Shown: positions 17,981-26,703, counted from the stretch's first letter. The stretch: 64,000 bases of DNA from Gemmatimonadota bacterium (GCA_016714015.1 JADJNZ010000001.1:62001-126000); one strand, 5' to 3'. Notes: generated by a model from the letters alone, not told the origin. Program-made: numbers and translations.

Positions 17981-17998
17981 CCGTATATCCGGATGAAA
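17975..17998. promoter_or_regulatory. Inverted repeat over the start codon of the SahR-like gene
   Basis: Arms TTTCATCCG (17975-17983) and CGGATGAAA (17990-17998) are perfect 9-bp inverted copies around TATATC. The repeat contains the CAT (minus-strand ATG) of the regulator. ArsR dimers bind short palindromes of this size, so this is a probable autoregulatory operator. Confidence 0.6.
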
Positions 17999-18014
17999 GG
18001 TTGCTCAACGCAGG

Positions 18015-18057
18015 CGCCCCGTCAACCCCGGGCGGGATCCGCTCGGGGGACGGGGCG
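18015..18057. terminator. Hairpin downstream of the carbonic anhydrase gene
   Basis: Arms CGCCCCGTC (18015-18023) and GACGGGGCG (18049-18057) pair perfectly and the inner CCCCG/CGGGG can extend the stem. It sits between the minus-strand carbonic anhydrase gene and the SahR-like gene and could end the former's transcript. Confidence 0.5.
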
Positions 18058-18085
18058 TCGGACCGCGACTCGGCGGTCGGGCGGC

Positions 18086-18877
18086 TCAGTGCCGTGCGTA
18101 GACCGGCTGCACAGGCCGCGCGCTCTCGCCCAGCACGCCGACGAGCCGCTGCACCTGGCGGAACGAGGCGGTGATCGGGCGCGCACGCACCGTCCACTTC
18201 ACGCCCTCCGAGCAGGGCGGCGTGGTGAGCGACCCATGATACGTGAAGACCTGCTCCGATTCCGTCGCGCGGGCATCCAGCAGCTTCGCGAGGTCCACCG
18301 GCGCGCGGAACCGCACGCTGTCGCCCGCATGGTCCGGCAACCGCGCGATGAGGGCCTCGAGTTCGGGGTTGTCCTTCGGGCCGATCGCGATGAAGATGCC
18401 GAGCACCGCCAGTTCACCCTTCGCATTCGCGTGCACCAGATGGAGCTCGGCCGGGAACGCACGGCCCTGGATCGTGTGCTCGCTCGGGTGATGGAAGTGG
18501 AACTGGAGCGAGTTGAAGTGCCCCCCCTCCGCCGTCAGGTCGCTCGGCTTCTCGAGTGCGGCCTGTACCGTGTGTCCGTTGTGGAAGAGCACGAAGGGCG
18601 ACGGGATGAACTTCTCCTCGATGCGTGCGGCGTGCGGCGCGACCGCGCCGCCCAGATCGATGGGCGACTGCTCATGCCCGACCGAGCAGGTGCGCCACGC
18701 CGGATCGATCCGCCCCCAGGCCTGCGGCCCCTCGGCGCCTTCGTAGGTCCAGTGCGGCGCGTGGGCGGCGGCGGCGGAGGGCGTGCCGTGCGAAGCCGCC
18801 CCGGAGGGGGCGTGGGACTGCGCCGCCAGCGGCGCGGCAACGAGGAGCGGCAGGAGGGCGAGCACGGCACGGCGCAT
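18086..18877 (-). CDS. Alpha-type carbonic anhydrase, periplasmic
   Basis: A 263-residue exported enzyme (signal peptide about 1-20, PLAAQS) that interconverts CO2 and bicarbonate. The zinc ligands are H127, H129 (QFHFHHPSEH) and H146 (ELHLVH). C64 and C222 are placed to form the disulfide typical of bacterial alpha enzymes, and the SLTTPPCSEGV segment contains the gatekeeper threonine. A His/Ala/Ser-rich linker (about 20-42) precedes the domain. It is separated from neighbours by a hairpin on its 3' side. The fold and active site are complete, so it should be active. Confidence 0.94.
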   Translation of the reverse strand: MRRAVLALLPLLVAAPLAAQSHAPSGAASHGTPSAAAAHAPHWTYEGAEGPQAWGRIDPAWRTCSVGHEQSPIDLGGAVAPHAARIEEKFIPSPFVLFHNGHTVQAALEKPSDLTAEGGHFNSLQFHFHHPSEHTIQGRAFPAELHLVHANAKGELAVLGIFIAIGPKDNPELEALIARLPDHAGDSVRFRAPVDLAKLLDARATESEQVFTYHGSLTTPPCSEGVKWTVRARPITASFRQVQRLVGVLGESARPVQPVYARH

Positions 18878-18958
18878 GGGACGACTCCGCGAAGGACTGG
18901 TGAGAATGACCGGTCCTATCAGTGTCGGCCCGACCCGTCCCGCCCTGAACCGCCGCTC

Positions 18959-19603
18959 TCACCCCGTGACGGCGCGCACGAAGGACTGGAGACGGTCGGC
19001 CGAGAGACGGCCTTCGATGCGCACCCCGGAGCAGACATCGAGCCCGTGCGGCCCCACCGCATCGACCGCCGCGCGCGCATTCTCGGCGCGGAGGCCCCCC
19101 GCGAGCCAGACGGGCACCCCGCTCTCCTGGACGATGCGACGGCTGAGCGACCAGTCATGCACGCGGCCCGTGCCGCCCAACTCCTTCACAGCGGCGCTCG
19201 GGTTCCCTGAATCGAGCAGAAGCTCATCGACCGCCGGCGCGAGGGCGAGCGCCTCGTCCACCGACGACGCGTCACGCACATGGACGACCTGCACGATGAC
19301 GATCCCCGGCAACGCCGCGCGCAGCACCGCATGCGCACCGGGCGCGAGGGCATCGACCAGCTGCACCGTATTCACCCCCGCCTCCCGCACCTGCGCGGCG
19401 ATCGCGTGCGGATCGGTGCGCGACGTGAGCAGGAAGGTGCGGACCTCGCGCGGCGCCCAGCGCGCGACCTCACGGATCGTCGCGTCATCGATGACGCCCG
19501 GCCCGCTCGGCATCTGCGAGACGAGCCCCAGCGCCGACGCGCCATGGACGAGCGCCAACTCGGCCTCCGCGACCCCCGCGATGCAGCAGACCTTGACCCT
19601 CAT
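18959..19603 (-). CDS. TrpF-like phosphoribosylanthranilate isomerase homologue
   Basis: A 214-residue TIM-barrel protein of the TrpF family. The N-terminal KVCCIAG aligns with the KICGI motif that bears the catalytic Cys (C6), and D131 in LLLDSGNPS matches the catalytic Asp. The C-terminal phosphate site GLDVCSGVRIEGRLS is also recognisable. However, the usual GFVF...SPR segment is replaced by GLVSQMPSGPG (26-36), so the arginine that holds the anthranilate carboxylate is missing. It is not in a trp operon: it overlaps a methyltransferase gene (ATGA) in an SDR-methyltransferase-TrpF-like operon. It may have a different substrate. Confidence 0.75.
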   Translation of the reverse strand: MRVKVCCIAGVAEAELALVHGASALGLVSQMPSGPGVIDDATIREVARWAPREVRTFLLTSRTDPHAIAAQVREAGVNTVQLVDALAPGAHAVLRAALPGIVIVQVVHVRDASSVDEALALAPAVDELLLDSGNPSAAVKELGGTGRVHDWSLSRRIVQESGVPVWLAGGLRAENARAAVDAVGPHGLDVCSGVRIEGRLSADRLQSFVRAVTG

Positions 19604-20205
19604 CCGTGTCCGCGCTCGAGGGCCGCGGTCGCTCCGCCGAGTGCCGAGCCCACGTAGCAGTGCATCCCGACGTGCTGGAGTCCGGCGCGACGGAAGTGCC
19701 GGCGATAGAACTCCGGGCTGCGATGATGCCAGTCGCTGCGGTCTCCCTCGATCTCGTCCTCGGTGGTGTACGCCTCGAGGTAGGTGACGCCTCCCAGCAG
19801 CGACGCGATCCCCGCGAGCCCGGGACCGAGCTCGCCGTCGGGCACATAGTGGAGCACGTCGCAGACGACCACGAGGTCGAACGGCCCCCCGAGACCGAGC
19901 GTGCCGACGGTGCCGAACGCGCCACGCACGATCCCGCGCCGTGCGCCGAACCGCCGCACCACATACTCGCTCGACTCCACGCCCACGTAGCGGACGCCGG
20001 GTCGCAGCTTGCGCAGGTGCGCGCGCCACGGTCCCTCCCCGCACCCCACGTCGAGCACGGAGCGGATGGGGCGCTCGAGGAGCGACTCGGCGATCGCGGT
20101 CACGAGGTGCACCTTCCGCGCGACCGCGGCCGGCGTGATGACGCGCCGCGCGGGGTCGTGGTACCAGCGGCGGTAGTAGTGCTCGTCGTACGCCTTGGGG
20201 CTCAT
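19600..20205 (-). CDS. Class I SAM-dependent methyltransferase
   Basis: A 201-residue cytoplasmic methyltransferase. The SAM site is VLDVGCGEGPWRAHL (motif I, about 50-64), followed by YVGVESSEYV and FDLVVVCDVLHYVPD (motif IV). The N-terminus MSPKAYDEHYYRRWYHDP is typical of a small family of unassigned methyltransferases. It overlaps both the upstream SDR gene and the downstream TrpF-like gene by ATGA, so it belongs to one operon with them. The substrate cannot be told. Confidence 0.88.
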   Translation of the reverse strand: MSPKAYDEHYYRRWYHDPARRVITPAAVARKVHLVTAIAESLLERPIRSVLDVGCGEGPWRAHLRKLRPGVRYVGVESSEYVVRRFGARRGIVRGAFGTVGTLGLGGPFDLVVVCDVLHYVPDGELGPGLAGIASLLGGVTYLEAYTTEDEIEGDRSDWHHRSPEFYRRHFRRAGLQHVGMHCYVGSALGGATAALERGHG

Positions 20206-20924
20206 GCGGCGCCTCCGGCGCGGCGGATCGCGCGCACGTCCGCGCGCGCACGACCGTGGCGGTCGGCGAGGGCGAGCGTGACCAACCCGCGTCCGAGCTG
20301 CTCACCGGTGAGCGATCCGTACGCCTCGCGAACGCGCCCCAATCCCACCAGCGCGATCGCGCCGAGCGCGGCATCGAGCGTGATCGCGTAGAACCGCTCC
20401 ATCGGCCGCGAATCGTCCCGATCGCTGCCGCTGACGAACGCCGGCTGGGCGACCAGCCAGGGGAGCGGGCCCTCGCGCAGTTCGCGCTCCATCCGCCCAC
20501 GGACCGCGACGTACCTGTTCCCGCTCCGCTCGTCGGCGCCGATCGCCGAGAGATAGGTGAAGCGCGGCAGCGACCCGCACGCGACCGCCGCGTCGCGCAG
20601 CATCGCGGTGAGGCCGTAGTCGATGCGCTCGTAGGCGTCGTCGATCCCCTCGGCGGCGGCGCGACGGCGCGTCGTGCCCAGCAGGGCGAACACATGGTCG
20701 GGGCGGAGTCCGGCGAGGGTCGCGGCCATGGCGGCGGGTTCCCACGGGGACTCGTCCACGACGGCACCGAGCGCGCCGAACCGCGCTCGCCAGCGATCGG
20801 CGCCGGACGACCCGGGACGGAGATGGGCGACGGTCCGGACCCCAGCAGCGACGAGGGACGCGGCCACGGCGCGACCGGTGTAACCGGTCGCGCCGGCGAC
20901 GAAGGCGACGGGCGGTGTGCTCAC
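20202..20924 (-). CDS. Atypical short-chain dehydrogenase (NAD(P)-binding)
   Basis: A 240-residue protein with the N-terminal dinucleotide-binding GATGYTGRAVA (about 11-21) of atypical SDR/NmrA-like proteins, and FTYLSAIGAD in place of the usual catalytic Tyr-Lys segment. Proteins of this class are reductases or redox sensors. It opens the three-gene operon that continues with a methyltransferase and a TrpF-like gene. The start is GTG; a TACCTT element lies 6 nt upstream, which suggests a leaderless transcript starting at the GTG. Confidence 0.82.
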   Translation of the reverse strand: MSTPPVAFVAGATGYTGRAVAASLVAAGVRTVAHLRPGSSGADRWRARFGALGAVVDESPWEPAAMAATLAGLRPDHVFALLGTTRRRAAAEGIDDAYERIDYGLTAMLRDAAVACGSLPRFTYLSAIGADERSGNRYVAVRGRMERELREGPLPWLVAQPAFVSGSDRDDSRPMERFYAITLDAALGAIALVGLGRVREAYGSLTGEQLGRGLVTLALADRHGRARADVRAIRRAGGAA

Positions 20925-20936
20925 GTCACGAAGGTA
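20925..20936 (-). promoter_or_regulatory. TANNNT -10 element for a leaderless transcript
   Basis: On the minus strand TACCTT (20936-20931) is followed by six bases and the GTG start of the SDR gene. This spacing puts the transcription start on or next to the start codon. Confidence 0.45.
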
Positions 20937-20996
20937 GCCCGGCGGGCGCGCCGCTCCAACTGGAACGGAGGGACGCCGCGCCGGCGTTCATCGACC

Positions 20997-22268
20997 ATGA
21001 CGAAGACTCCCGACGTCCTCATCGTCGGCGGCGGACTGGCCGGACTCGCGGCAGCCCGCACGCTCACTTCGCACGGGATCGCCGCCCAGGTGCTCGAGGC
21101 CGCGCACGACGTGGGCGGACGGGTCGCCACCGACGAGGTCGAGGGCTTCCTGCTCGACCGCGGCTTCCAGGTGCTGCTCGACTCCTACCCCGAGGCGCGG
21201 CGGGCCCTCGACATGCGGGCGCTCGACCTGCGGCCGTTCGCGGCGGGTGCGCTCATCCGGCGACGGGGTCGCACCGGACGCGTGGGGGATCCCTGGCGCG
21301 ACCCGCTCGCCGGCATGCGTTCTCTCGTCAGCGGCGCGTTCACGCCCGCCGATGCCTGGCGGATGATGCGACTCCGCAGCGATGCGCTCCTTGGCGCGCC
21401 CGCCGAGCCCGACGCCGCGACCCAGACGGCCGCCCGCTCACTCGCGGAGCGGGGGTTCTCCGAGCGCGCCCTCGACGCGTTCTTCCGTCCCTTCTTCGGC
21501 GGCGTCTTCCTCGACGCGCAGCTCTCGGCGCCGCGCGGCTGGTTCGATTTCCTGTTCGGCATGTTCGCCACCGGCCGCGCGACGTTGCCGGGGGCCGGGA
21601 TGCGTGCGATCCCGCGGCAGCTCGCGGCGGGCCTCCCGGTCGGCGCGGTCCGCACGGGCGCGCGCGTGCGCGCCCTGCGCGCGGACGGCGTGGAGATCGA
21701 CGGTGGCGAGGTGCTCCGCGCCCGCGCGGTGATCATCGCCACCGACGCGCGGCACCTCGCCGTGCTGGTGCCCGGCATGCGCGCGCCGAGTTGGGTGGGA
21801 TGCACGACGCTCCACTACGCGGCGGCATCCACGCCACTCGACGAACCCGCCCTCATGCTGAACGGCGACCCGCGGAGCGGGCCGGTCAACCACCTGTGCG
21901 TGCCGAGCGACATCGCGCCGCGTTACGCGCCGGCCGGACAGCATCTCGTCTCCGCGACGGTGATCGGCGTGCCGGCCCAGGATGACGCGACGCTCGACCG
22001 CGAGGCCCGATCGCAGCTCGCGCACTGGTTCTCGGCGCGCACCGTCGCCGACTGGCGGTTGCTGCGCGTCTCGCGCGTGGCGCACACGCTGCCGCGCCTG
22101 ACACCGGGGGCGAACGTGGAGCGCGCCGTGCGCGTGAGCACCGGCCTGTATGCCTGCGGCGATCATCTCGAGACACCAAGCATCAACGGCGCGCTCCGCA
22201 GTGGGAGGCGCGCCGCCGAGGCCCTGCTCGAGGATTGGGGACTCCGCGACGGCATCGCCGTCGCGTAG
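20997..22268 (+). CDS. FAD-dependent amine oxidase/desaturase-like oxidoreductase
   Basis: A 423-residue flavoprotein. The FAD-binding GGGLAG (11-16) in VLIVGGGLAGLAAA and the GGR motif (VGGRVAT) at the start, plus the C-terminal LYACGDHLETPSINGAL that closes the FAD site, place it with the NAD(P)/FAD-dependent amine-oxidase superfamily that also holds phytoene desaturases and protoporphyrinogen oxidases. No neighbouring carotenoid or heme genes help assign a substrate. The ATG at 20997 sits directly before the FAD motif; longer frames would overlap the divergent SDR gene. Its stop is 3 bp from the convergent Tat-exported gene. Confidence 0.85.
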   Translation: MTKTPDVLIVGGGLAGLAAARTLTSHGIAAQVLEAAHDVGGRVATDEVEGFLLDRGFQVLLDSYPEARRALDMRALDLRPFAAGALIRRRGRTGRVGDPWRDPLAGMRSLVSGAFTPADAWRMMRLRSDALLGAPAEPDAATQTAARSLAERGFSERALDAFFRPFFGGVFLDAQLSAPRGWFDFLFGMFATGRATLPGAGMRAIPRQLAAGLPVGAVRTGARVRALRADGVEIDGGEVLRARAVIIATDARHLAVLVPGMRAPSWVGCTTLHYAAASTPLDEPALMLNGDPRSGPVNHLCVPSDIAPRYAPAGQHLVSATVIGVPAQDDATLDREARSQLAHWFSARTVADWRLLRVSRVAHTLPRLTPGANVERAVRVSTGLYACGDHLETPSINGALRSGRRAAEALLEDWGLRDGIAVA

Positions 22269-22271
22269 CGG

Positions 22272-22943
22272 TCAGCCGGTCGTCAGGAATCCGCAGCCGA
22301 GTCCTTGGGCGTGGCTCGTGGCGAAGATGCCCGAGGGCATGCGGATGACGCCCGGAACGAGGCTGTCGTGGACGAGCTTGCGCGCATCCTGCCGCGGGAT
22401 CTTGCGCCGCTCGGCCACCTGCGCGATCACCCCGCCGAGGGCCAGGTCGCACGCGAGCACGATGACGCCGCGGCTGATGAGGGTGTCCATCGCGCCATCC
22501 GCCCACGTGAGCGCGTAGCGGGCGCCGGCCGGGATATTGATGAACGGATTCCGCTTCGCGGGCTCCCCGGTGACCGGATCCTTGAGATCGTTCTGCTTGG
22601 CGATCTCGCCATCCTCCCAGACGGCATCGCCGCACGCGAGCGGCACGCCCTTGTGGCGGAGGATCATCACCGCCGTCAGGTCGCTGTCCCCCAGGCCGAG
22701 GGTGGCCTTGTAACCGGCCAGGAACGAGCGGGCCTGATGGAACACCACGCCCTCGGCGATCTCGGGCGAGTCGAAGGCCATGCGATACTTGCCGGTGACC
22801 TTCGCCGTCCACGACATGTCCCACTCGCCCTGTGCCTGGCCGGCGGCCTGCGCCTCGAGCGAGCGAGGATCGAGGGAACCCGCCGCCAGCGAACCGGCGG
22901 CGAGGAGCGAAGCCTGCTTGAGGAAGTCACGCCGCTGCGTCAT
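22272..22943 (-). CDS. Tat-exported protein, possibly DsrE-like
   Basis: A 223-residue protein with a Tat signal (QRRDFLKQAS, then an Ala/Gly-rich hydrophobic stretch to about residue 33). The body has the features of a DsrE-type fold: a conserved FHQARSFLAGYKATLG, ILRHKGVPLACGD, and a C-terminal IFATSHAQGLGCGFL. Conserved residues around H and C suggest redox or sulfur chemistry, but I cannot assign a reaction. The start lies inside the end of lspA (17-bp overlap), so the two are co-transcribed. Confidence 0.65.
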   Translation of the reverse strand: MTQRRDFLKQASLLAAGSLAAGSLDPRSLEAQAAGQAQGEWDMSWTAKVTGKYRMAFDSPEIAEGVVFHQARSFLAGYKATLGLGDSDLTAVMILRHKGVPLACGDAVWEDGEIAKQNDLKDPVTGEPAKRNPFINIPAGARYALTWADGAMDTLISRGVIVLACDLALGGVIAQVAERRKIPRQDARKLVHDSLVPGVIRMPSGIFATSHAQGLGCGFLTTG

Positions 22944-23493
22944 CTGGAGCTCTCGGGGCTGGGGTGGCGGTCGCATCAATTGTCTCCGCTTGGTCGCCTT
23001 CGCGCCAGAGCAGCAGCGCGAGGAGGATCGCGCCGGTCGTGACGCCCATGTCGGCGACATTGAACGTCCAGAACCGCCAGCTCGCGGTGCCGACGTCGAT
23101 GAAGTCGACGACGCCCTTGGTGTGGCGGAGGCGGTCGAGGAGGTTGCCGAACGCCCCCGCGGCGATGAGGGCCAGGGCCGCAGGCGTGGCGCGCGCGCCC
23201 GGGGCACTCTGCCGATGCAGGCGATACAGGTACACGATCATCCCCAGCGCGATCGCGCTGAAGACGATGCGGGACGAGGCGCCGAGCGAGAGGTTCATCG
23301 CGGCGCCGGTGTTGTACGTGAGCGTCCAGCGCAGCCAAGGCGCGACGACATCGACCGGGACGTGGAGCGCGAGCGCGGCCTCGGCCCAGCGCTTCGAGAG
23401 CACGTCGGCGATGACGATCAGCGCGACGAGCGACCAGAAGATCCGGTCGCGAGTCGCGGTGTTCGGCGGGAGGGTCAGGGTGGGTTCGTTCAT
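22927..23493 (-). CDS. lspA: Lipoprotein signal peptidase
   Basis: A 188-residue inner-membrane aspartyl peptidase that cleaves prolipoprotein signal peptides after lipidation. Four membrane helices are visible (about 18-36, 70-86, 98-120, 145-165). The catalytic aspartates are in NLLDRLRH and FNVADMGV. It fits the number of lipoproteins in this window (8761, 26123, 38305, 41285). A TAACTT element (23510-23505 on the minus strand) lies 11 nt upstream of the ATG, so the leader would be only a few bases. It overlaps the Tat-exported gene by 17 bp. Confidence 0.94.
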   Translation of the reverse strand: MNEPTLTLPPNTATRDRIFWSLVALIVIADVLSKRWAEAALALHVPVDVVAPWLRWTLTYNTGAAMNLSLGASSRIVFSAIALGMIVYLYRLHRQSAPGARATPAALALIAAGAFGNLLDRLRHTKGVVDFIDVGTASWRFWTFNVADMGVTTGAILLALLLWREGDQAETIDATATPAPRAPDDAAA

Positions 23494-23516
23494 GCGTGGG
23501 CGGTAAGTTACTCGAC

Positions 23517-23539
23517 CGTGCGTACGTGAGGTACGCACG
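23517..23539. promoter_or_regulatory. Inverted repeat in the lspA-hrpB divergent region
   Basis: CGTGCGTAC (23517-23525) and GTACGCACG (23531-23539) are perfect 9-bp inverted copies around GTGAG. The element lies in the 57-bp gap between the divergent lspA and hrpB starts and could be a shared operator. Confidence 0.4.
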
Positions 23540-23550
23540 TCGCGTTTCCC

Positions 23551-26088
23551 GTGTTCCCCCCTCCTCCCCTCCCCGCCCGCGTGCCGACGCTCCACGGCGC
23601 CGCCCCCCTCCCGATCGATGCGGTCCTCCCCGAGGTGCTCGCGGCGCTCGCCGGCGCGCGCGCCGCGGTGCTCGTCGCACCGCCCGGGGCGGGCAAGACG
23701 ACCCGGCTCCCGCTCGCGTTGCTCGATGCCCCGTGGGCGGCGGGCGGACGGATCCTCGTGCTCGAGCCGCGCCGCATCGCTGCGCGCGCCGCGGCGACCC
23801 AGATGGCCCGGCTCCTGGGCGAAGCGCCGGGCGAGACGGTCGGTTATCGGGTGCGGCACGAGTCGCGCGTGGGCCCGCGGACGCGCGTGGAGGTCGTGAC
23901 CGAGGGCATCCTGACGCGGATGGTGCAGGACGACCCCGCGCTCGACGGCGTGGCCGCAGTGCTCTTCGACGAGTTCCACGAACGGCATCTCACCGCCGAT
24001 CTCGGCCTCGCGCTCGTGCTCGAGGCGCGGGCGCTGGTACGTGACGACCTGCGGCTCGTGGTGATGTCGGCGACGCTCGAGGCCGCGCCGGTCGCCGCGC
24101 TGCTCGGCGACGCGCCGGTGATCGTGAGCGAGGGCCGCGCCTTCCCCGTGACGACCGAGTGGCGGCCCTCGCGTGCGGACCAGCCGCCCGCCCTCGGCGT
24201 GGCGGCCGCGGTCCGTGACGCCTGGTCGCGAACGACCGGTGACCTGCTCGTCTTCCTGCCGGGGATCGCCGAGATCGACCGGGTCCGTCGCCTGCTCGTC
24301 GACGACGCCTCGCTCGCGGACGCCGAGGTGCTGCTGCTGCACGGCGGACTCACGCTCGGCGAACAGGACCACGTGCTGCGGCGGCGCGGCGCACAGCGCC
24401 GCGTGGTGCTGTCGACGGCGATCGCCGAGTCGTCGGTCACGTTGGAGGACGTGCGCGTGGTGATCGACTCGGGACTCGCCCGCATTCCGCGTTTCTCGCC
24501 GCGGAGCGGGATGACACGACTCGAGACCACGCGCGTGTCGCAGGCATCGGCCGACCAGCGACGCGGCCGCGCGGGACGCGTCGCCCCGGGCCTCTGCGTG
24601 CGGCTCTGGAGCGAGGGCGACCAGGTGTCGCTGCCGGTGCGCGCGGTGCCGGAGATCCTCGAGGCGGACCTCGCACCGCTCGCGCTCGAGCTGGCCTGTG
24701 CGGGCGTGATGGAGGCGACCGCGCTGCGGTGGCTCGATGCGCCACCGGCCGGCGCACTCGCGCAGGGCCGCGCGCTCCTCGCCGACCTTGGCGCGCTCGG
24801 CGCGGACGGTCGCGTGACGGCGCACGGCCGCGCGATGGCCGCGATGGGGATCGCGCCCCGGCTCGCGCACCTGGTGATCGCAGGCGCGGCGCGCGGCGAA
24901 GCCACGCTCGCGTGCGAGGTGGCCGCGCTCCTCGCGGAGCGCGACATCCTGCGGCGCGAGGCCGCGGAGCACGATGCCGACCTGCGCACGCGCATCGAGG
25001 CCCTGCGCGGTCAGGGAGGCGATGTCGATCGCGCACGCACCGATCGCGTCCGCCAGGAGGCGCGCGCGCTCCGCCGCGGGCTCGGACGCGAGGCGCGCGA
25101 TGACGCCGAGTCGCTCGCCGACGTCGGTGGACTCGTCGCCCTCGCGTATCCGGACCGCATCGCCATGCGACGCGACGGCGAGGCCGCGCGCTTCCTGCTG
25201 CGCAACGGGCGCGGCGCGAGGCTCGAACGCTCGAACGCGCTCGCACGCGCCGACTTCCTCGCCGTCGCCGACCTCGATGGCGACCCCGCCGAGAGCCGGA
25301 TCTGGCTGGCGGCACCGCTCGACGAGGCGGCGGTCCGCGCGGCACTCGGCGCCGCGGTCGTGACCGAGCGCGAGGTGACGTGGGACGCGACCCGTGAGGT
25401 GGTGCGCGCCGTCGAGCGCGAGCGGAGTGGAGCCCTCGTGTTGCGCGAGCGGGTCTTGCGCGAAGTACCGGAGGAGGCGGTCACCGACGCGCTGCTCGGT
25501 GCGGTGCGCGGCGCCGGCGTAGGGGTGCTCCCCTGGTCCGACGGCGCGCGCGCGCTGCGCGCGCGCCTCGCGTTCGCCCACACGATCCTGCCCGAGACCT
25601 ATCCAGCCACGGACGATGCCGCGCTCGACACGACGCTCGACGCCTGGCTGCGGCCGGCGATCGGCGGACTGCGCAAGCTCGCGGACGTCGCGCGCGTCGA
25701 TCTCGGCGCGGCACTCCTCGCGCCGCTCGCGTGGAGCGCTCGCGCGGCGCTCGACCGCCTGGCGCCGACGCACCTCGAGGTCCCGAGCGGGTCGCGCATC
25801 GCGATCGACTATGCCGATCCCGCGTCGCCGGTGCTCGCCGTGCGCTTGCAGGAGGTGTTCGGCCTGGCCGAGACGCCTCGCGTCGGGGACGGACGCGTGG
25901 CCCTCACCATCCACCTGCTGTCACCGGCGCATCGGCCGGTGCAGGTCACTCGGGACCTCGCGAGCTTCTGGCGCACCGGGTACTTCGAGGTCCGCAAGGA
26001 CTTGAAGGGACGCTATCCGCGACACCCCTGGCCGGACGACCCGCTCAGCGCGCCGGCGACCCGACGGGCGAAGCCACGCGGGACCTGA
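23551..26088 (+). CDS. hrpB: ATP-dependent RNA helicase HrpB
   Basis: An 845-residue DEAH-type helicase. Walker A is APPGAGKTT (GAGKT at 46-50), the Walker B box is DEFH (140-143), motif III is MSATL and motif VI is QRRGRAGR. The C-terminal HrpB region (about 480-830) includes the RPVQVTRDLASFW and YPRHPWPDDP signature that ends the family. Length is normal. HrpB is an accessory RNA helicase of unclear physiological role. The start at 23551 fits the family although no clear ribosome-binding site precedes it. Confidence 0.94.
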   Translation: MFPPPPLPARVPTLHGAAPLPIDAVLPEVLAALAGARAAVLVAPPGAGKTTRLPLALLDAPWAAGGRILVLEPRRIAARAAATQMARLLGEAPGETVGYRVRHESRVGPRTRVEVVTEGILTRMVQDDPALDGVAAVLFDEFHERHLTADLGLALVLEARALVRDDLRLVVMSATLEAAPVAALLGDAPVIVSEGRAFPVTTEWRPSRADQPPALGVAAAVRDAWSRTTGDLLVFLPGIAEIDRVRRLLVDDASLADAEVLLLHGGLTLGEQDHVLRRRGAQRRVVLSTAIAESSVTLEDVRVVIDSGLARIPRFSPRSGMTRLETTRVSQASADQRRGRAGRVAPGLCVRLWSEGDQVSLPVRAVPEILEADLAPLALELACAGVMEATALRWLDAPPAGALAQGRALLADLGALGADGRVTAHGRAMAAMGIAPRLAHLVIAGAARGEATLACEVAALLAERDILRREAAEHDADLRTRIEALRGQGGDVDRARTDRVRQEARALRRGLGREARDDAESLADVGGLVALAYPDRIAMRRDGEAARFLLRNGRGARLERSNALARADFLAVADLDGDPAESRIWLAAPLDEAAVRAALGAAVVTEREVTWDATREVVRAVERERSGALVLRERVLREVPEEAVTDALLGAVRGAGVGVLPWSDGARALRARLAFAHTILPETYPATDDAALDTTLDAWLRPAIGGLRKLADVARVDLGAALLAPLAWSARAALDRLAPTHLEVPSGSRIAIDYADPASPVLAVRLQEVFGLAETPRVGDGRVALTIHLLSPAHRPVQVTRDLASFWRTGYFEVRKDLKGRYPRHPWPDDPLSAPATRRAKPRGT

Positions 26089-26122
26089 ATTCGCCCGCGC
26101 GGCCTGCCGGACCGCTCCGTGC

Positions 26123-26683
26123 TCAGCGCACCCAGGCGGGACGGGTGATCGTGCTCCACTTCGACTCGCCGTGCGAGTAGCCGAACCAGGCGGTGTCACC
26201 GGCCGCGCGGGGGAAGGCCCGCACCAGCTGCTCCGCGCCGCCGAAGCCGAAGCGATCGTGCCCGGCGTAGCCGACCAGCTGCGTCGAGTCGAGCGCCGCG
26301 AGCGCGAGCCGCGCGATGCCCTGCGGACCGTCAGTGTAGGCGAAGAGCGCGCCACGCTTGTCGTCCCCGCTGCCGAAGGTGGAGACGAAGAATTCGCCCC
26401 GACCGTCGCCGTCCACGTCCGCGGTGCCGATGAAGCCGACGGTCCCGTCACGCGTCTCCGTGAGCGTCTGGAGCGTGTCATCGCCACGGGTGAAGACGAC
26501 CTGGAACGTGCCGGAGGCGCACGTCTCACCCGCGGGGATGACCACCTCGGCCGCGAGGTCCTGATAGGAGAGGACGCGACTCGCGAGGCACGCCGGGTCG
26601 ACGGCGACCGGCTCAGGCGCGGGTTCACCCTTGGCGCAGGCGGCGAGCACGAGGGCGAGGGGGAGGACGCGGGCGATGCGCAT
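26123..26683 (-). CDS. Lipoprotein with an FG-GAP-like repeat
   Basis: A 186-residue lipoprotein: a short signal peptide ends at the lipobox LVLAAC (Cys16). The mature part contains ADVDGDGRGEFFVST, a calcium-binding-type DxDGDG loop seen in FG-GAP/integrin-like repeats, and a Trp/Tyr-rich end. No enzyme motif is visible. It is followed downstream (convergent) by hrpB and preceded by a DUF1569 gene 20 bp away on the same strand, so the two may be co-transcribed. Confidence 0.7.
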   Translation of the reverse strand: MRIARVLPLALVLAACAKGEPAPEPVAVDPACLASRVLSYQDLAAEVVIPAGETCASGTFQVVFTRGDDTLQTLTETRDGTVGFIGTADVDGDGRGEFFVSTFGSGDDKRGALFAYTDGPQGIARLALAALDSTQLVGYAGHDRFGFGGAEQLVRAFPRAAGDTAWFGYSHGESKWSTITRPAWVR

Positions 26684-26703
26684 GATGGGATCCGGTGCTT
26701 GGG

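Noticed and set aside
22927..25914. A 995-codon open frame on the minus strand running through hrpB
   Set aside because: Only its last 189 codons (lspA) are a real gene. The rest is a mirror of hrpB codons, rich in Arg, Ala and His with no domain signature, as expected in high-GC DNA.
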